Positions 22,347 through 34,400 of a DNA stretch of 64,000 nucleotides are shown here, one piece after another (positions within the stretch are counted from its first letter, which is position 1; each line of letters opens with the position of its first letter). The position numbers were made by a program, and so were the translations under genes. The notes beneath the pieces were generated by a model that had not been told where the DNA came from, did not search any database, and was given only the letters and a program-made list of their open reading frames with translations. This DNA is from Pleodorina starrii (lineage: Eukaryota; Chlorophyta; Chlorophyceae; Chlamydomonadales; Volvocaceae): the NCBI GenBank assembly GCA_030267565.1, contig BRXU01000033.1, forward strand, positions 124,001 through 188,000, read 5' to 3'.

Positions 22347-25300
22347 ATGGTGCAAGAAGAATCAGGCCCTTTGGCGGCAGCGCGTTTCGTTGCCCGATAC
22401 GTGGGCTCGTCAGAGCAGCCGACTGCGAGCACTTCGGGTCAGGTACAGCTGCAAGCAGGCAATGGCGCAGTCGTCAGCGGTCTTGCAACCGTGTGCACGC
22501 ATCTGGTTCGACAATCGCCGGGGAAGCAAGACTTGCTGGGCTCAACCGCGGAGCTTCAGGCGCAGGTGCGGACCGCTACCGCTTGGTGCCACTGCTTTGT
22601 GTCAAGCCGAAGGTGTAGCTACGGGTTGCCAGGCAGCAACGTTTTATTAACACTGATCTTGCCCGCGCCGCCATCTCTGTATGCGCAGGTCACCGAGTGG
22701 CTCACCTGGGCGACGGTTGAGCTAACGCCACTTATGGATGACAAACTTTTGAAGGTGTGCGGCGTGCGCACGCCCTTTGTCCTCATTTGCCGGGCGGGAC
22801 GCGAGCTGACCCCAGCCCCGCGCCTGGCGCCTTCCCGCAGCTTAACCAACACCTCGCGTCATGTTCCTACCTGGTAGGAGGCTCGACGACGCTAGCGGAT
22901 CTCGTCATCTTCGGCTTGGTGCACCCGGCCGTGGTACGTGTGGCTTAGGGGTGAGCGAAAACGCGCGGGGCCGGCGGTCAGGCGGGCACTGTGTCGCACG
23001 CGGTGAGACACCGCGTGGGCATGGGCTCGGAGCCCTAGTCTCTTGTTACGAGTCGACATGGCCTTGGTCCTTGCTTGACTTGTCCTGGCTGAGCTGTAGT
23101 CCCGTACGTTTGTAGTAGACCCCCACGTCCCCACGCGCCCCCCTCGGCGTCACGTGGTCCGCAGATCAGCTTCCCCGCGGCGCAAACGCTCCACTTCTGC
23201 AACCTGCTTCGGTGGTATGACCTTCTTCAAAACACAGCCGACTCGTCGGGCTTCTTCCAGCCGCGGTTGAGCCTCAGCAAGCCGCGCTACGTCGCGCCGC
23301 CGCCGCCCCCGCCGCCCGCTCCCAAGGTATCAACTTGCATCTCTGGACCGCTTAGTTTGGGCTGGTGACTCTGGACGAGTCAAGGGCTGGCTGTGGGCGT
23401 ACGTTTGGGCAATGTCCACCAACCTGCAGGCATGTCACTACCGAGGTCGCTACCGTGGGGCACACAGACGCGTTATCGTGGTTGTCATAGTGGGCTTCGG
23501 ACCCATGGAAGGGTAGCGTCCTGTCGTGTCCTGTCGGAGGCAGCAGCTGCAGCGAAACGGACTGTTGATGTGGATTATGGAAGATGTTCCCAAGGGCGAA
23601 CGCGTCCCGGCGCTCATGCCGCGCTTGCGTCCGGAATCTTATCCATGCGCCGTGTCCAGGCATCATTCTGCTCTGTTTCCGCGCGGTTAAAGTCAGATTC
23701 GTGGTCTGCTACAGGCTGCGCCGGCGGCTGGGGCGGCCCCGGCAGCACCGGCGGCTTCCAAGGGAGCGCCCGCTGAGGACGGCAAGGGCGCGGCAGCGGC
23801 ACCAGCCAAGGAGAAGGTGCGTCGGCGCACCATGTAGCTCCAGCTGCCGCCTGTTGCGCTGCACTTGCTGTGGGCTACGAGGTTTGGCCTCCTTGTGGCT
23901 GCGAGTCTTGACCTCCCGCGCGTACAGCTGTCGATTACTGTATCCCATCAAGCGCCGCCTTGGCGATGTCAACTGCCACATATGGCGTGAATTTGTGTGC
24001 CACGACTTCCAGTGCACGCCTTGTTGACATCTGCATCACCACCTTCCACAACCTCCCGACCGCAGGGCGCCAAGCCCGCGCCCGCCGCCGCCGCTGCTCC
24101 CGCGGCAGCAGCAGACGGCAAGCCGGCCGCTGCCGCGCCAGCCAAGAAGGACGGCGGAAAGGAGGCCAAGAGCGCCGGTAAGGAGGCCAAGAAGGACGGC
24201 GCTGCGGCGGCGGCTGTGCCTGCGGCTGCCAAGGCCGGTGGTGGTGGCGAGGAGGAGGCGACCATTGACATGCTGGATTGCCGCGTGGGCCGAATCGTCA
24301 AGGTGGACAAGCACCCCAACGCCGACGCCCTATACCTGGAGGAGGTGGGGATGCGGCGCATACACTCGCCCGTTCCAGCATGTGTTGTTGTTGCTGTTGT
24401 TTGTTGCTGCTTTGTCATTGGGCTCTTTGTTGTTACTGGGCTTGTTGTTGGGCGAAACCGTTAAACCCTAAGACCTCCGGGGGGTAGAGCCAGCGGGCCA
24501 ACATGTGTGCTCGCGCGACTGACCGGCATGCGGCTCCCCGGCTGTACGGTGGATTGCGCCGACAAGACGGCGTGACTGTTGTTGCTGCCGCATGCCGATG
24601 CAGCGAGACATCTTACACGCCGTGTGCTTGGCTTGAAGAACGAATGACGCAACGGTATATCCAGGGGGCATTCCGGCGCGGCTCGCTAGTGCGCGCCCTT
24701 GAGCGCTCCGCTGCTGTTTCCTAGCTCCCATCGCTGTGGGCTCATCCTGTCCCCGCCCCGCCATGCCCCCATTTGCTCCACCCAGATCGACCTGGGCGAG
24801 GAGAAGCCCCGACAGGTCATCTCCGGGTTGCGCAACTTTGTGCCGCTGGAGCAAATGCAGGTGGGTGGGTGGGTGGGTGGATGCCCCCTCCGCCGCCGTT
24901 TGTCGGGGCTTCGGGGCTGAGTAGCTTGTCAACCAACAGAGGGAAGGGCGCGAAGGGCTCTCAAGTGCGATGCCTAGCACCGGTTGGGGGAGTCAGGGGC
25001 GGCGCGCGGCCATGTGGGGTCCTGTCCCGTCGCATGCTGGGGTCCTGTCCTGTGACCTGTGTAAGGTCCTGTCCTGTCCCGTCGCATTGCGGGTGTTGCG
25101 GGTCGTATGCGTTGCCTATCTGCGGCGTCGATTGGGGCGGCGCGCCCGCGGGCCTACAAAGCTGAATTTCCTGTCACCGTCCCTTTCTCTGGTGTGTGTG
25201 TGCCACCGCCGCCGTTGTGCCGCCACGCCCGCCTGCAGAACCGCGTCGTGGTGGTGGTCTGCAACCTTAAACCCGCCAAGATGCGAGACGTTATGAGCTA

Positions 25301-27157
25301 CGGCATGGTGCGTGGTGTGTGTTGGGGGGTGGGAAGGTTCGGGGGCGTGCGCAGAGGGGGCGCGGAAGGGGGCTCACTCGAAGAGACACGGGGAGGAGTG
25401 CGTGGACTCGAGGGATTTTGCATGTTTGTTCGCCAACATGTGCTTGGTGCAACGCTCGCGGCAGTTTAGATTCCGTGCGCGGGTGCGGATGCGGATGTTA
25501 ACCGCTGGGGTTGTGTTTAAATCACGGACTTTTCTGCCGGTTGTGAAGGGCCCCTCTGGCTCGCAACATGTGGTGCTTTCTTTGCGGATGACTCCGTGTG
25601 CGAGGGCCGGCGTGCGACACGCCCGCACGCGTGCACATGGAAGGCTCCTCTCGCCCATGCAAACCTGTGATGAACATCTATCACTTCGATGCCCATATCG
25701 GGCGATGGGTTTATAAAGTTTGAGAATATCTGAGGTTTGCAAACGGATTGCGCTTGTGCACGAGGGCATCCTGGCATGCAAAGTACACGCACACGTTGAG
25801 GGCGTGGCGGCGGGCACAGCGCCTACACATACCAAGCATCACACACAGACATTGCGACCACTGAACCTGTGACGAAACATCAAGTATCGACGCCCTTGCG
25901 GGCGGTGGGGTTTAAAGTTTGAGAATATCTGAGGTTCGGTTCGGTTCCCGAGAACAGCACCGGTGGGCTGACGTGGCCATGCATGAAGGCATTCATCTGA
26001 GGCATTCGGTGTCCTTCCAACCGGATCCCAGCGCACGACCATTGATCCCGATGTGTGTTCTGCGCTTCGCATCCCCCGTGCCGCTCGTGCTCCTCCGCAT
26101 TTACGGCTGCGGCCTCGCTGCTGCATGAGTATTCGATTCCTCCGGCCCCGCCTCGCCGCCAGCGCGCTTGCCGCTCAGTCCCTTACAACCTCGCTTGACC
26201 TCGCCATCCTTGCCACCACGTCCCCGCCGCCGCTGCCGCCGCCTGCCAGGTGCTGTGCGCCTCCGACGAGTCGCACGCCAAGGTCGAGCCCGTCATCGTC
26301 CCGGAGGGCGTGCCCATTGGCGAGAGGCTCACCGTGGAGGGGTGAGCAGCTGCAGCAATCAGTAGCATGGGGAGTGGCTGCAGCAGGGGCAGTAGCAGCG
26401 TGCATGAAGATGCGGTGATTCACTTGCGGCGGGTTCCTGTCCCCGTTGGCGGCGTTTGGGGGGGTTCCATTTTGTATGGGTGCCACATGGCGCCGTGTTT
26501 GACCGCACCGGACACAGGATGGTTGAGAGCGGTCCGTCAAATCCCCATCGACCGCCTTCGCGCTTTGCCTTGGGGCGTGCACGCGCGGGGTGCGATTATG
26601 CAGCGTCCTTCCTGACGAGGATTGTTGACGCTGCACGGCGGCTTCAGTTCGGGTTATCCTAGCTCCCATCTCCGCGGCTTCTTTCCCTCTGTGCAGCTAC
26701 GCGGGCAGCCCGGTGGAGGAGATCAACCCGAAGAAGAAGATCCTGGAGCGCCTCTTCCCCGACATGAAGACCGACGAGGGTGAGCGGGATGGGAGCAGGC
26801 GGGGCCGGACTGCCGGCTCCTGGGACAGGAAAAATACGTCGCTTGCGGGCAGGTTGTCCCCTTACTGTCCAGAATCAGATCCTAGGTGTTGTCGCTCAGT
26901 AGAGCGGTAAATGAGCGTATGGTGTGCGACCCAGATGATGCACGCCCTACGTCTTACCGCTCTGGTCGACATCGTCCGCGTCTGACCGCCACCCCCAATG
27001 TGCTGCGTTGCGTTCCCTCGTCCCGGGCCGTTTTAGTTACCCCCCATGTGCTCCACCCGGCCTCTTCGCAGCTGGCGTGCCGGTGTACAAGGGCAAGCCG
27101 TTCATGACGAGCAAGGGGCCGCTCAGCTCCTCGGTGCCCAGCGGCTGGGTCAAGTAA
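22347..27157 (+). CDS. AIMP1/Arc1p-like tRNA-binding synthetase cofactor
   Basis: Eleven phase-consistent exons: 22347-22565, 22689-22754, 22841-22933, 23165-23326, 23715-23816, 24066-24344, 24786-24860, 25239-25307, 26250-26341, 26697-26779 and 27072-27157; about 441 residues. The N-terminal third resembles the GST-C-like fold of synthetase-complex proteins (EWLTWATVELTPLM, then YLVGGSTTLADLVIFG). A Lys/Ala/Pro-rich linker follows (PAKKDGGKEAKSAGKEAKK). The C-terminus is a full EMAPII-type tRNA-binding OB domain: DCRVGRIVKVDKHPNADALY, then RQVISGLRNFVPLEQM, VCNLKPAKMRDVMSYGM and VPEGVPIGERLTVEG, finishing PFMTSKGPLSSSVPSGWVK. Such proteins (Arc1p in yeast, AIMP1/p43 in animals) bind tRNA and hold synthetases such as MetRS together in the cytosol. 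No synthetase catalytic core is present. Intron 8 carries two snoRNA candidates. Confidence 0.87.
25661..25739 (+). ncRNA. Intronic C/D-box snoRNA candidate 1
   Basis: Located in intron 8 of the AIMP1-like gene. The terminal stem AAACC / GGTTT (25661-25665 and 25734-25738) encloses a perfect C box GTGATGA (25667-25673) and D box CTGA (25730-25733). The sequence before the D box, AAAGTTTGAGAATAT, is complementary to the highly conserved large-subunit rRNA segment UAUUCUCAAACUUU (recalled, not searched). The N+5 rule points to the second U of UAUU in that segment, which lies beside sites methylated through yeast snR61 and human U38. Confidence 0.72.
25863..25938 (+). ncRNA. Intronic C/D-box snoRNA candidate 2
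   Basis: This is a diverged duplicate of candidate 1, about 200 bp downstream in the same intron. Terminal stem GAACC / GGTTC, C box GTGACGA (one change from consensus, 25869-25875), D box CTGA (25929-25932). The guide TTTAAAGTTTGAGAATAT before the D box matches the same rRNA segment over a slightly longer stretch. The weaker C box may make it less active. Confidence 0.62.
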
Positions 27158-28200
27158 TTGGCGTTTGAGGGGATGGGGTGGAACCGGCGACGCTCCTGCG
27201 ATGGCCGTTGGGCGCGTCGGTGCAGCAGGAGTGCAGGAGCGTTTGTTTGTGTGTGAGAAGGCTTCTTTGTCTCACCTTCGCAGCCGTGAGGCAGCGTGCA
27301 GAGAGCGTGCGGATAGCGGATAGCGTGCTGGCAGGGTGCGGATTTCGGCGCGCGGCGTGCGTGCAGGTCGCTAGTATATATGGCTGGCGTACGGTGCGAC
27401 CAGGATAGTAGGAGCGACAGATGGTACAGCCGCTGTCTGAGAGTTCGGCAAGGAAGCTGTAAACGAGGTAGAAGTGGTTCAGTTGTCCCGTTTTCCATTT
27501 TCAACAATGCCGCCCGGCGGGCCGATGCCACGAACGCGCGCAGCGGATGATAACAACCGAGTCAGTCGACTGCATGGAAGTGTTCGCAGCACTAGGGAAC
27601 ACCATGACGCCCAGACAGGCATGGAGCAACGTGGCCCCAGGGACGCATCAGAGCCGCGGTGTCGTAAATTGAGGCACACTCAATCCGTGAGCAAGTGCGG
27701 CATGAGGGCCTCCCAGGGCGCAACACAGTATTAAACGTTTCAAAAGCAGGGCAAGACTGTAGGCGGTCCAAGCAGAGGACGACTATTGGGCAATCGTGGC
27801 GACGGCGGAGGCCGCCGCTGCAGCAGCGGTCCGCGGCGCCTTTTTCCGCTGCTAATTGGCCTTGCTTACTGAACAGCTATGCTGGGGCCGGCAGTCTAGC
27901 ATCGGTCCGTGCTACGTGACGTTCGCACGTTCCGTGTTCGTCAAAGTAACGGTTGACCTTTTGCCAACCGCCAACGGTCAAGGCCGCGAGTGGGCGAGTC
28001 TGTTACATTGCACGCAACGGGAAATGGAATTACATACTTTTTTGCTGCCAGAATAATTCGTCTTTGATTCATACAGACACCAGCAAAGATGAAGAAGACC
28101 GACACCGAACCATAACGCATACACAGGAAAAGCTAGCTGAATGTATCGTGTCTAGTCAGTGCATCCATTGAACTCGTATCGTTTCCTGTCGCACGTTGCG
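27158..28200. other. 3'UTR and intergenic spacer
   Basis: No supportable gene. The 3'UTR of the AIMP1-like gene probably ends after TGTAA at 27458-27462. The rest, including the AT-richer part at 27900-28200, should hold the promoter of the RAP-like gene. Confidence 0.45.
27458..27462 (+). terminator. TGTAA polyadenylation signal (AIMP1-like)
   Basis: First TGTAA downstream of the stop at 27157, about 300 bp into the 3' region. Confidence 0.55.
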
Positions 28201-31070
28201 ATGAGGCAGAGGATTATAACCGGTGCGCTGCCCTAGGTTTGTTGCGTGCACTCATATTTCATGCATGCATCACGAGACACCAATTTTGAACCTTCATTTC
28301 CCACCGACAGTTGCTGCCTCACTGGCCGCTGGATTGCCGATTGCTTGGAGCTCGACAGCATGCGATGGCTTCGACACCACTGCCGACACCCTTCGCTCGA
28401 CCGCTGCAGCACCAACCCGCTCCGATCACCTCACATTTGTGGATAGCAATGCCCTGTCCCGCACCTGCGGCGCTGGCCAGCCATCCTCATCGCAGTTCGA
28501 CCTGACGTTCGCCCTCCGTTACCTTTTCGGCGTGGTCCACGCGAGCGCGGAAGCCCCGGTCACCGTGCCTCTGGATGCTGCCTTCCGAGTCAGCTTGCTG
28601 CAACCCATATTGTCGTACATGCCCGACGCAGCTGCGCGCGGGGAACAAGCCCTAACCGCAAGCACGCTGCAAGCCCTTGAGGCGGCGGCGGTAGCGGGCT
28701 TCACTGCCGGCGGAGATCCCACTCAGGTGCTGGACGTGGGCTCCGTCTGTACTCTGTAGAAACCGTTGTACATTGGACAGACCCAAAAGGATTGCCGGTC
28801 CATACCGCACCTTACACTGCTGCGTGCACGTGTGTGAGAGGTTTACGGTGTACGGCCCCTGGTACGGCGTGCAGGTCGTAACGGTGGCATGGGCGCTGGC
28901 TTGGGCTGGACACGAGCCAAGTCAGCGATACGTGGATCTCCTGCAGGTACCGTACTTACAAGTTTGTACGTCACGCCGGATCTATGGTGTCGTACCATTT
29001 CCCATCCGTCTGCAGCTGGTAACGTAACAGCGCAGCAGCGGCTCCTTTCCGGAGACCTCACTCCCCAAGGGCGACAACGCCCGAGACCGTGGCCGTTTCA
29101 ATTCCAACGGCTGCAGCGCGTAAGTTCGCCGTACTTCCCACGTCCCCAGGCCGCCGCTTCCTCGGGCTCGCTGCCGGGCGCGTCGTCAGGCGCGCGGCTG
29201 GGCGCGGCGCACCGGGCGGTCCTGCTGTGGTGCGCCGCTATGCACGGCGCCGCGACGCCGCCGGTGTGGGAGTCGGGCCTGCGCGCTGTCGCCGCCGCCG
29301 CCGCCGCCGCGCCGGGCGGCGTCAAGCACGGACTGGACGAGTGCGCGCTGCTGTACCTGCTACACGCGACGCTGCTGTACGGCGTCGACGCCGCCGTACG
29401 GCGGCCAGGCGCCAGCGGCGCCGTGTCGCCGACGTCGCCGGCGGCGGCGTCCGCGGCGTCGCCGGCATGCCAGCCGCGCGCGACGCGGGAGGAGGTACTA
29501 GCGGCGGCGGCGCCGCTGGGGCGTAAGGCCCTGGAGAAGCTGGCGGCGGCGTACGGCGAGTACGTGCCGTTGCACCCGGCCATCGAGGGACCTTATCTGG
29601 CGCTGTTGTACGTCTTGAAGCAGTTGGCGGTTGGTGGCGGAGGTGGCGCAGCAGAGGGAGCAGCCACAGCGGCGGAGGGGCGGTGGGCGCCGCCGGGGGC
29701 GGCGGAGCAAGCCGCGGCCGTACTGAGTAACCCAAAGGTGTGTTTTTTCTTTTTTCATGAAGCTCTGCCCTCTGTGAGTGACTGGTCTGCGGTTCGTCTT
29801 TCTTCGCCCCCGAGGGCTGGGTGGATCACAGGATCAGGCTAGGCATGCGTGACACGGGCTGAGCGCCTGGTGCAGGATGTGCCCTGTTGGCCTGTGTGTC
29901 TGCGCAGGTGCTGAAAGACCACACTGCGCCTCGGCCGCCGTTGGTCTGGCGTTCGGACCCGTTGCGCTGTTGCCCCTCCTGCGCCTCAGAACCCAATCAG
30001 AGCAACATGTAATACACAGCGCCACACCCACGGTTCTCTCCTGGTCCTTCCCTGCCTGCCTCGCTTCCCCCGCAGGACCTTGCCCGCATCAAACGCGACC
30101 TGCTGTACCACTGGCGGGGCGACACGCTGGTGGACGAGCTGCAGCGGGCCAGGAACCAGGTACATCGAGGAGGGGCTCCGGCCTCCGGGGGGCCTGGGGT
30201 AGATAAGTTGCCGTGGCCGCAGCGAAGCTGCCGAGGCGGCGTATGCGGACGGGACCAGCGGGCGGGCGTGTGGGTGTGGGGCGGTGGGGTTACTAATGAT
30301 GATACCACCGCGGTGGAGGTGTGTGGGCCGGCTGAGGGGGGCTGGGCGCTGAAATGAGGACGAGACGAAGAACGGGGCGTTGCGGAGGGCCCCGCTGCTG
30401 CTGCTGGACATGGCCGGCCGATATGGCAGCCGTTCTCCGCCACCCCCCGCCGCCCGCACCCTCTGCGTCCCCTCACCCCTGCTCACGCCTCGCCCCCTCT
30501 TGCCCCTTCCTGGCGCGGCCCGCGCGGCGTTCGCTGCAGCTGGTGTACCTCCTGACACGGCGGCTGGGGCTGACCGTGTCGCAGCCGGAGGACGTGGACG
30601 TAGCAGTGCCCTCCCGCTGGCTGGCCATCTACGTCCGCGGCGGTGGCGGCGAAGCCGCCGCCGCCGACGCCTCCGCCGCCGCGTCGGTACCGGACCTGGA
30701 GTCCGCTGCCAGTGAGGCGCTGGAGGTGCTGATGCGGGATCGATTCGCGCCGCTGGTGCGGATGCCCGGGTCCGCCTCCGCGTCTGCGTCCGCCTCCGCG
30801 ACTAGCCCTTCGCCCGCCGGCGGCGGCAGTCTCGGGGCTTACCACCAGCCGCCGCCGCAGCAGGAGCAGCCGGCGAGCCAGGGGCAGGGTCAGGGGCAGG
30901 AGGAGGCGCGGTGGGGGTGCGGGCCGGAGGGCATGTGGAAGGCGCGGGTGCGGCAGCTGCGGCGGCTGGGCTGGCGGGTGGCGGTGGTGGATGTGGAGGC
31001 CTGGCGGCAACTGCCGGGCGATGCGGAGCGGGAGGCGTACCTGGCCAGACTACTGCGAGGCCGCGCCTAG
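28201..31070 (+). CDS. RAP-domain-like protein, probably organellar
   Basis: Exons: 28201-28222, 28311-28726, 28875-28946, 29036-29737, 30076-30159 and 30540-31070; about 608 residues, phases consistent. The first exon (MRQRIIT) is short and tentative. The N-terminus (VAASLAAGLPIAW) could be a targeting segment. The middle is alpha-helical and Ala-rich. At the C-terminus EDVDVAVPSRWLAIYVRGG matches the first strand of a RAP domain (usual form VDIALPxxRLAIEVDGP), and WKARVRQLRRLGWRVAVVD with a later AYLARLL matches the second half. About 90 low-complexity residues separate them. The usual acidic EVDGP is YVRGG here, so the predicted active residue is absent. RAP proteins act on chloroplast or mitochondrial RNA. 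An extra exon starting at 29908 (VLKDHTAPRPPLVW) is possible but lacks a good donor. Confidence 0.6.
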
Positions 31071-31293
31071 CCGTAAGAGGCAACCAGGATACCAGGGCCG
31101 GTGGGCACCAGGGGAGGCCTAGGTTAAGAGATCTGCAGACGCGGGCCCACTGAGGGCCGGAGCTGTGACGGTCCCTCTGGGCTGGTCACACCCGTCCCCC
31201 GCGTGTGTACGGGTATCGGGATATGCTGTGCCTTGCGGATCGTGGGTCGATTGCGCGGCGGCGGCACCTGTCGCCGCCGCCACCCTAGAGTTT

Positions 31294-31298
31294 TTACA
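31294..31298 (-). terminator. TGTAA polyadenylation signal (AlkB-like)
   Basis: TTACA on the plus strand (TGTAA on the minus strand), about 100 bp beyond the stop codon of the AlkB-like gene. It lies in the short convergent spacer with the RAP-like gene, whose own signal I could not find. Confidence 0.55.
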
Positions 31299-31400
31299 AA
31301 ACAGAAATTACTGCATCTCAGCCAATCGTGGGTGCCGCGCGCCGCGCGGCACCCGTCGCCGTGGTCGCCGCCGTCGCCGCCGCCGCAGCAGCAGGAGCGC

Positions 31401-34400
31401 TCACGGCAGCAGGTACTGACCCGTGGGTCCTCGCAGCCGCTCCTTGAACACCAGCGACATGCGCGGCCCCGCGTCCTCCGCGCGCTTCTCCACACGGACA
31501 CAGTGCTGCAACCGATCCTGGCAGTCGTCGTACATCAGTACGACATCGCCGTTGCGCACGCGGTACTGCCACCTGCGTGCGCGCACACGCCCATGTCGGA
31601 GCCGAGATTACGGACAGTACGACAGTACGGCAGGTGCTCCCGGTGTCCAGGGGCTCGCAGGAGGCGCAGCAAACCCAGCCCACGCCGTACTTACCGGGTG
31701 TTGTGGTCGTCGATTTCCCGGAAGATGAAGGTGCGGGTGTCGCCCAGGGAGACGACCGCCGAGTTGGGGGTCCACCTGACCCATGGGTCGGTGCGGCGCG
31801 GCGCGGGTCGGGTCGGTGGCGGCGTCATTCACTCGGCTTACGGTACTTGGGGAGAGCCCAAGCGGCTGTCGAGCGGCTGTTGTGGCTGCACACCCACAGC
31901 CATGCACCCACCCGGAAAGCTCCCGGGCGCTGTGCTTTCGCTGCGGGGCGCACGTATCTGTCACGACACACTGCGTCTCTGGCACATCGGGTAGTGCTCC
32001 GCGCCCAACCCCCCCCACACCAGAAACCCCGAATTGGGTTTTTCGTGGGGAACACCTCACCAGTGGCCGGCCGTGTGATTCGAACCCACGCCGCGTACCG
32101 CTAGACGGGGTTCCCGCAACTCCCCCCATATATGACTGAATCTAGCGGCCAAGGACATCTGCATCCGTACTGCAGACTGGTAAAGGTGACTCGAGCTTGT
32201 TGGGCAGGCCTGACCGGGCCTTTCTATCGTAGCCGGGCTTAGGGATCCTGCCGTACTTGGATCATGAGCGGCACTCAGCTCCCGCTCAGGCAGTGATCGC
32301 CGGAGTGACGGCACTCAGATCCCGTCTTCCGGAGTAGATTCCGCGGCATTCCCCCATCCTTGACCGAGGAGGGGTTTCCTGGTGTAGATCGTACAATCCA
32401 GGCTTTTGACACGCTGTGTCAATTACGCTGTGTGTCGTGACATATCGATGGCGGTAGTGCTGGCAATGACACCTCTCACCAAGGTTCCATAGCGACTGTA
32501 TTCATTTTTCATACATACGGCAAGAAAGAGCTGTGCGACTGCGCCGGCAGGGAAACGTGGCAGCCGAGCGGCCGCCGACTGGGATCGCTCACTCACTCGC
32601 TCACTCACTCACTCACTCACTCACCTGTCGTACAGCGGATCCACGTGGTACCGCATGCCGCACTTGCCGTCCGCGTAGTAGTTGATCAGCACGCTGTCGT
32701 ACACGACGCCCGTCATCGCCGTCAGCGCGTCCCGTACCTTTGGTACGTGATGAGAACGAACGATGTCAGCAGCAGCGACAGCGACATCAGCAGCAGCAGC
32801 GACATCAGCAGCAGCGACAGCGACATCAGCAGCAGCAGCGACATCAGCAGTAGCAGCAGCAACAGCAGTAGCAGGTGGGCACCTCCGGACTAGCGGACCA
32901 AGGGCGAACTCAGTGATACCGGGAACCCTGGGATGCCAGCTGTCTCAACATTTGTGCGCTCCATACCCCAACGCGCCAACGGCATATACCCAGTGACGGC
33001 CAAAGGGGTTCGTGCGTTAAGCCGTGAGTGCGAGTGCGTGAGCCAAGCCGCCCGCCTCGCCCTGCCCCACCCTAACCTACCTTCAAGACGCTCGGTGACA
33101 GGCCGCCCGTCTGAGGCTGCATCTCCTTGCCGCTGTACCTGTTGGGTTGGGTCGCAATGCCGTACAGTGCAGTACACAATAAGCCTCTGATCGAAGTCCC
33201 AGCATTGCGCGAGTGTGCAATGCAGCAGCACACGTTGACATCGCAAGCGCATTCCTGCACTCCATCAGGGCGCCATCGGGCCACCAGCGGCCGGACTTCC
33301 CTGTTCCCCTTGCCTTCCCCTTGCCCTGTCCTGCCGTACTGTACGGCCTGCCCGTCGTACGTACTTGAAGGTGGCCCCGATCTCCGACTGCCACCCCGTC
33401 ATCCGCGACTCCTCAACCGCCCTGCGTGCTCCCGGGAGGGGGGGGGGGCGGGGGCATGCGACGACGTGTGTGTGTATGGGGAGGGCAGGGGGAGGGGGAA
33501 GGGGCGCGTGGGGGTGGTGGGAGCAGGCGGGCGGCTAAGGAGTTGGAGGCACAGGACGGGTCAGCTCGAATGACGTTGGTCCAGATGTCTTCATCGGATC
33601 ATTCAGCTCCCTCAGCAACGTTGAGGTGCCGCACGTGTTGAGGAGAGATACGGATTTGGAAACCCATCGGGGCCATCGGAATCCACCACCGTATCTGGAT
33701 CCGCACCTGGATCCCACGCAGCTGGAACGCTGGATCCTACCTGGATCCGTCGTCCAGGTAGATGGTGTCCCTCCGCAGCTCCACTTCCGACATAAAGTCC
33801 TGGGGAGTGGTAAAGAAGATACGGCAGGGGAGTTGGGAAGAGAGGAAAGGAGGGGGTCATAAAGGAGGCTGGAAGGGAGGTATGAGGATGCCTGCAGCAG
33901 GATGGAGAGCAGGAGGGAGTGCAGGAGGGAATGCTCCATAAGGCCCGGGACTCAACTTCAACGTAAATGAAGAAGCGTTATCCCGCGCCCGCATCCTCTT
34001 GGGAATTGAATCCCGAACCAGAGTACGGTACTCATTTGGGAGCTCCGAAACCCGGAGGTGATGCCGTACTCACCTCCAGCCGCAGCTCCGGCATGAACTG
34101 AGGCACCACGCTGAAGGGCACGGCCATAGCGGGGAGTAACGCCCGCAGCGAGTGCTCCCTGCAGCCAGCCGGACACACACACACACACACGGACAGACAG
34201 ACACACACACAGACAGACAGAGAGACAACCCACCGTGTTGGCAAACCGTGTTGGCAGGGATCGACATTGATCCGAGGTGGGATGTAGTAAGTCGAGCTCC
34301 CCTACGGCTCTAGACGAGTTTCAAGCCACGCCAACTTTCGAGGAACATTGGAGCCGCATCAAGCAAAAGCAGCACCGGGCGCAGAAACGAGACAAAAGAG

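Noticed and set aside
23817..25238. Further small RNAs in other introns of the AIMP1-like gene
   Set aside because: No paired C and D boxes with a terminal stem were seen outside intron 8.
32068..32115. A functional minus-strand tRNA gene
   Set aside because: A- and B-box-like sequences are too close together, with no anticodon arm and no acceptor pairing. Kept only as a low-confidence tRNA-like fragment.
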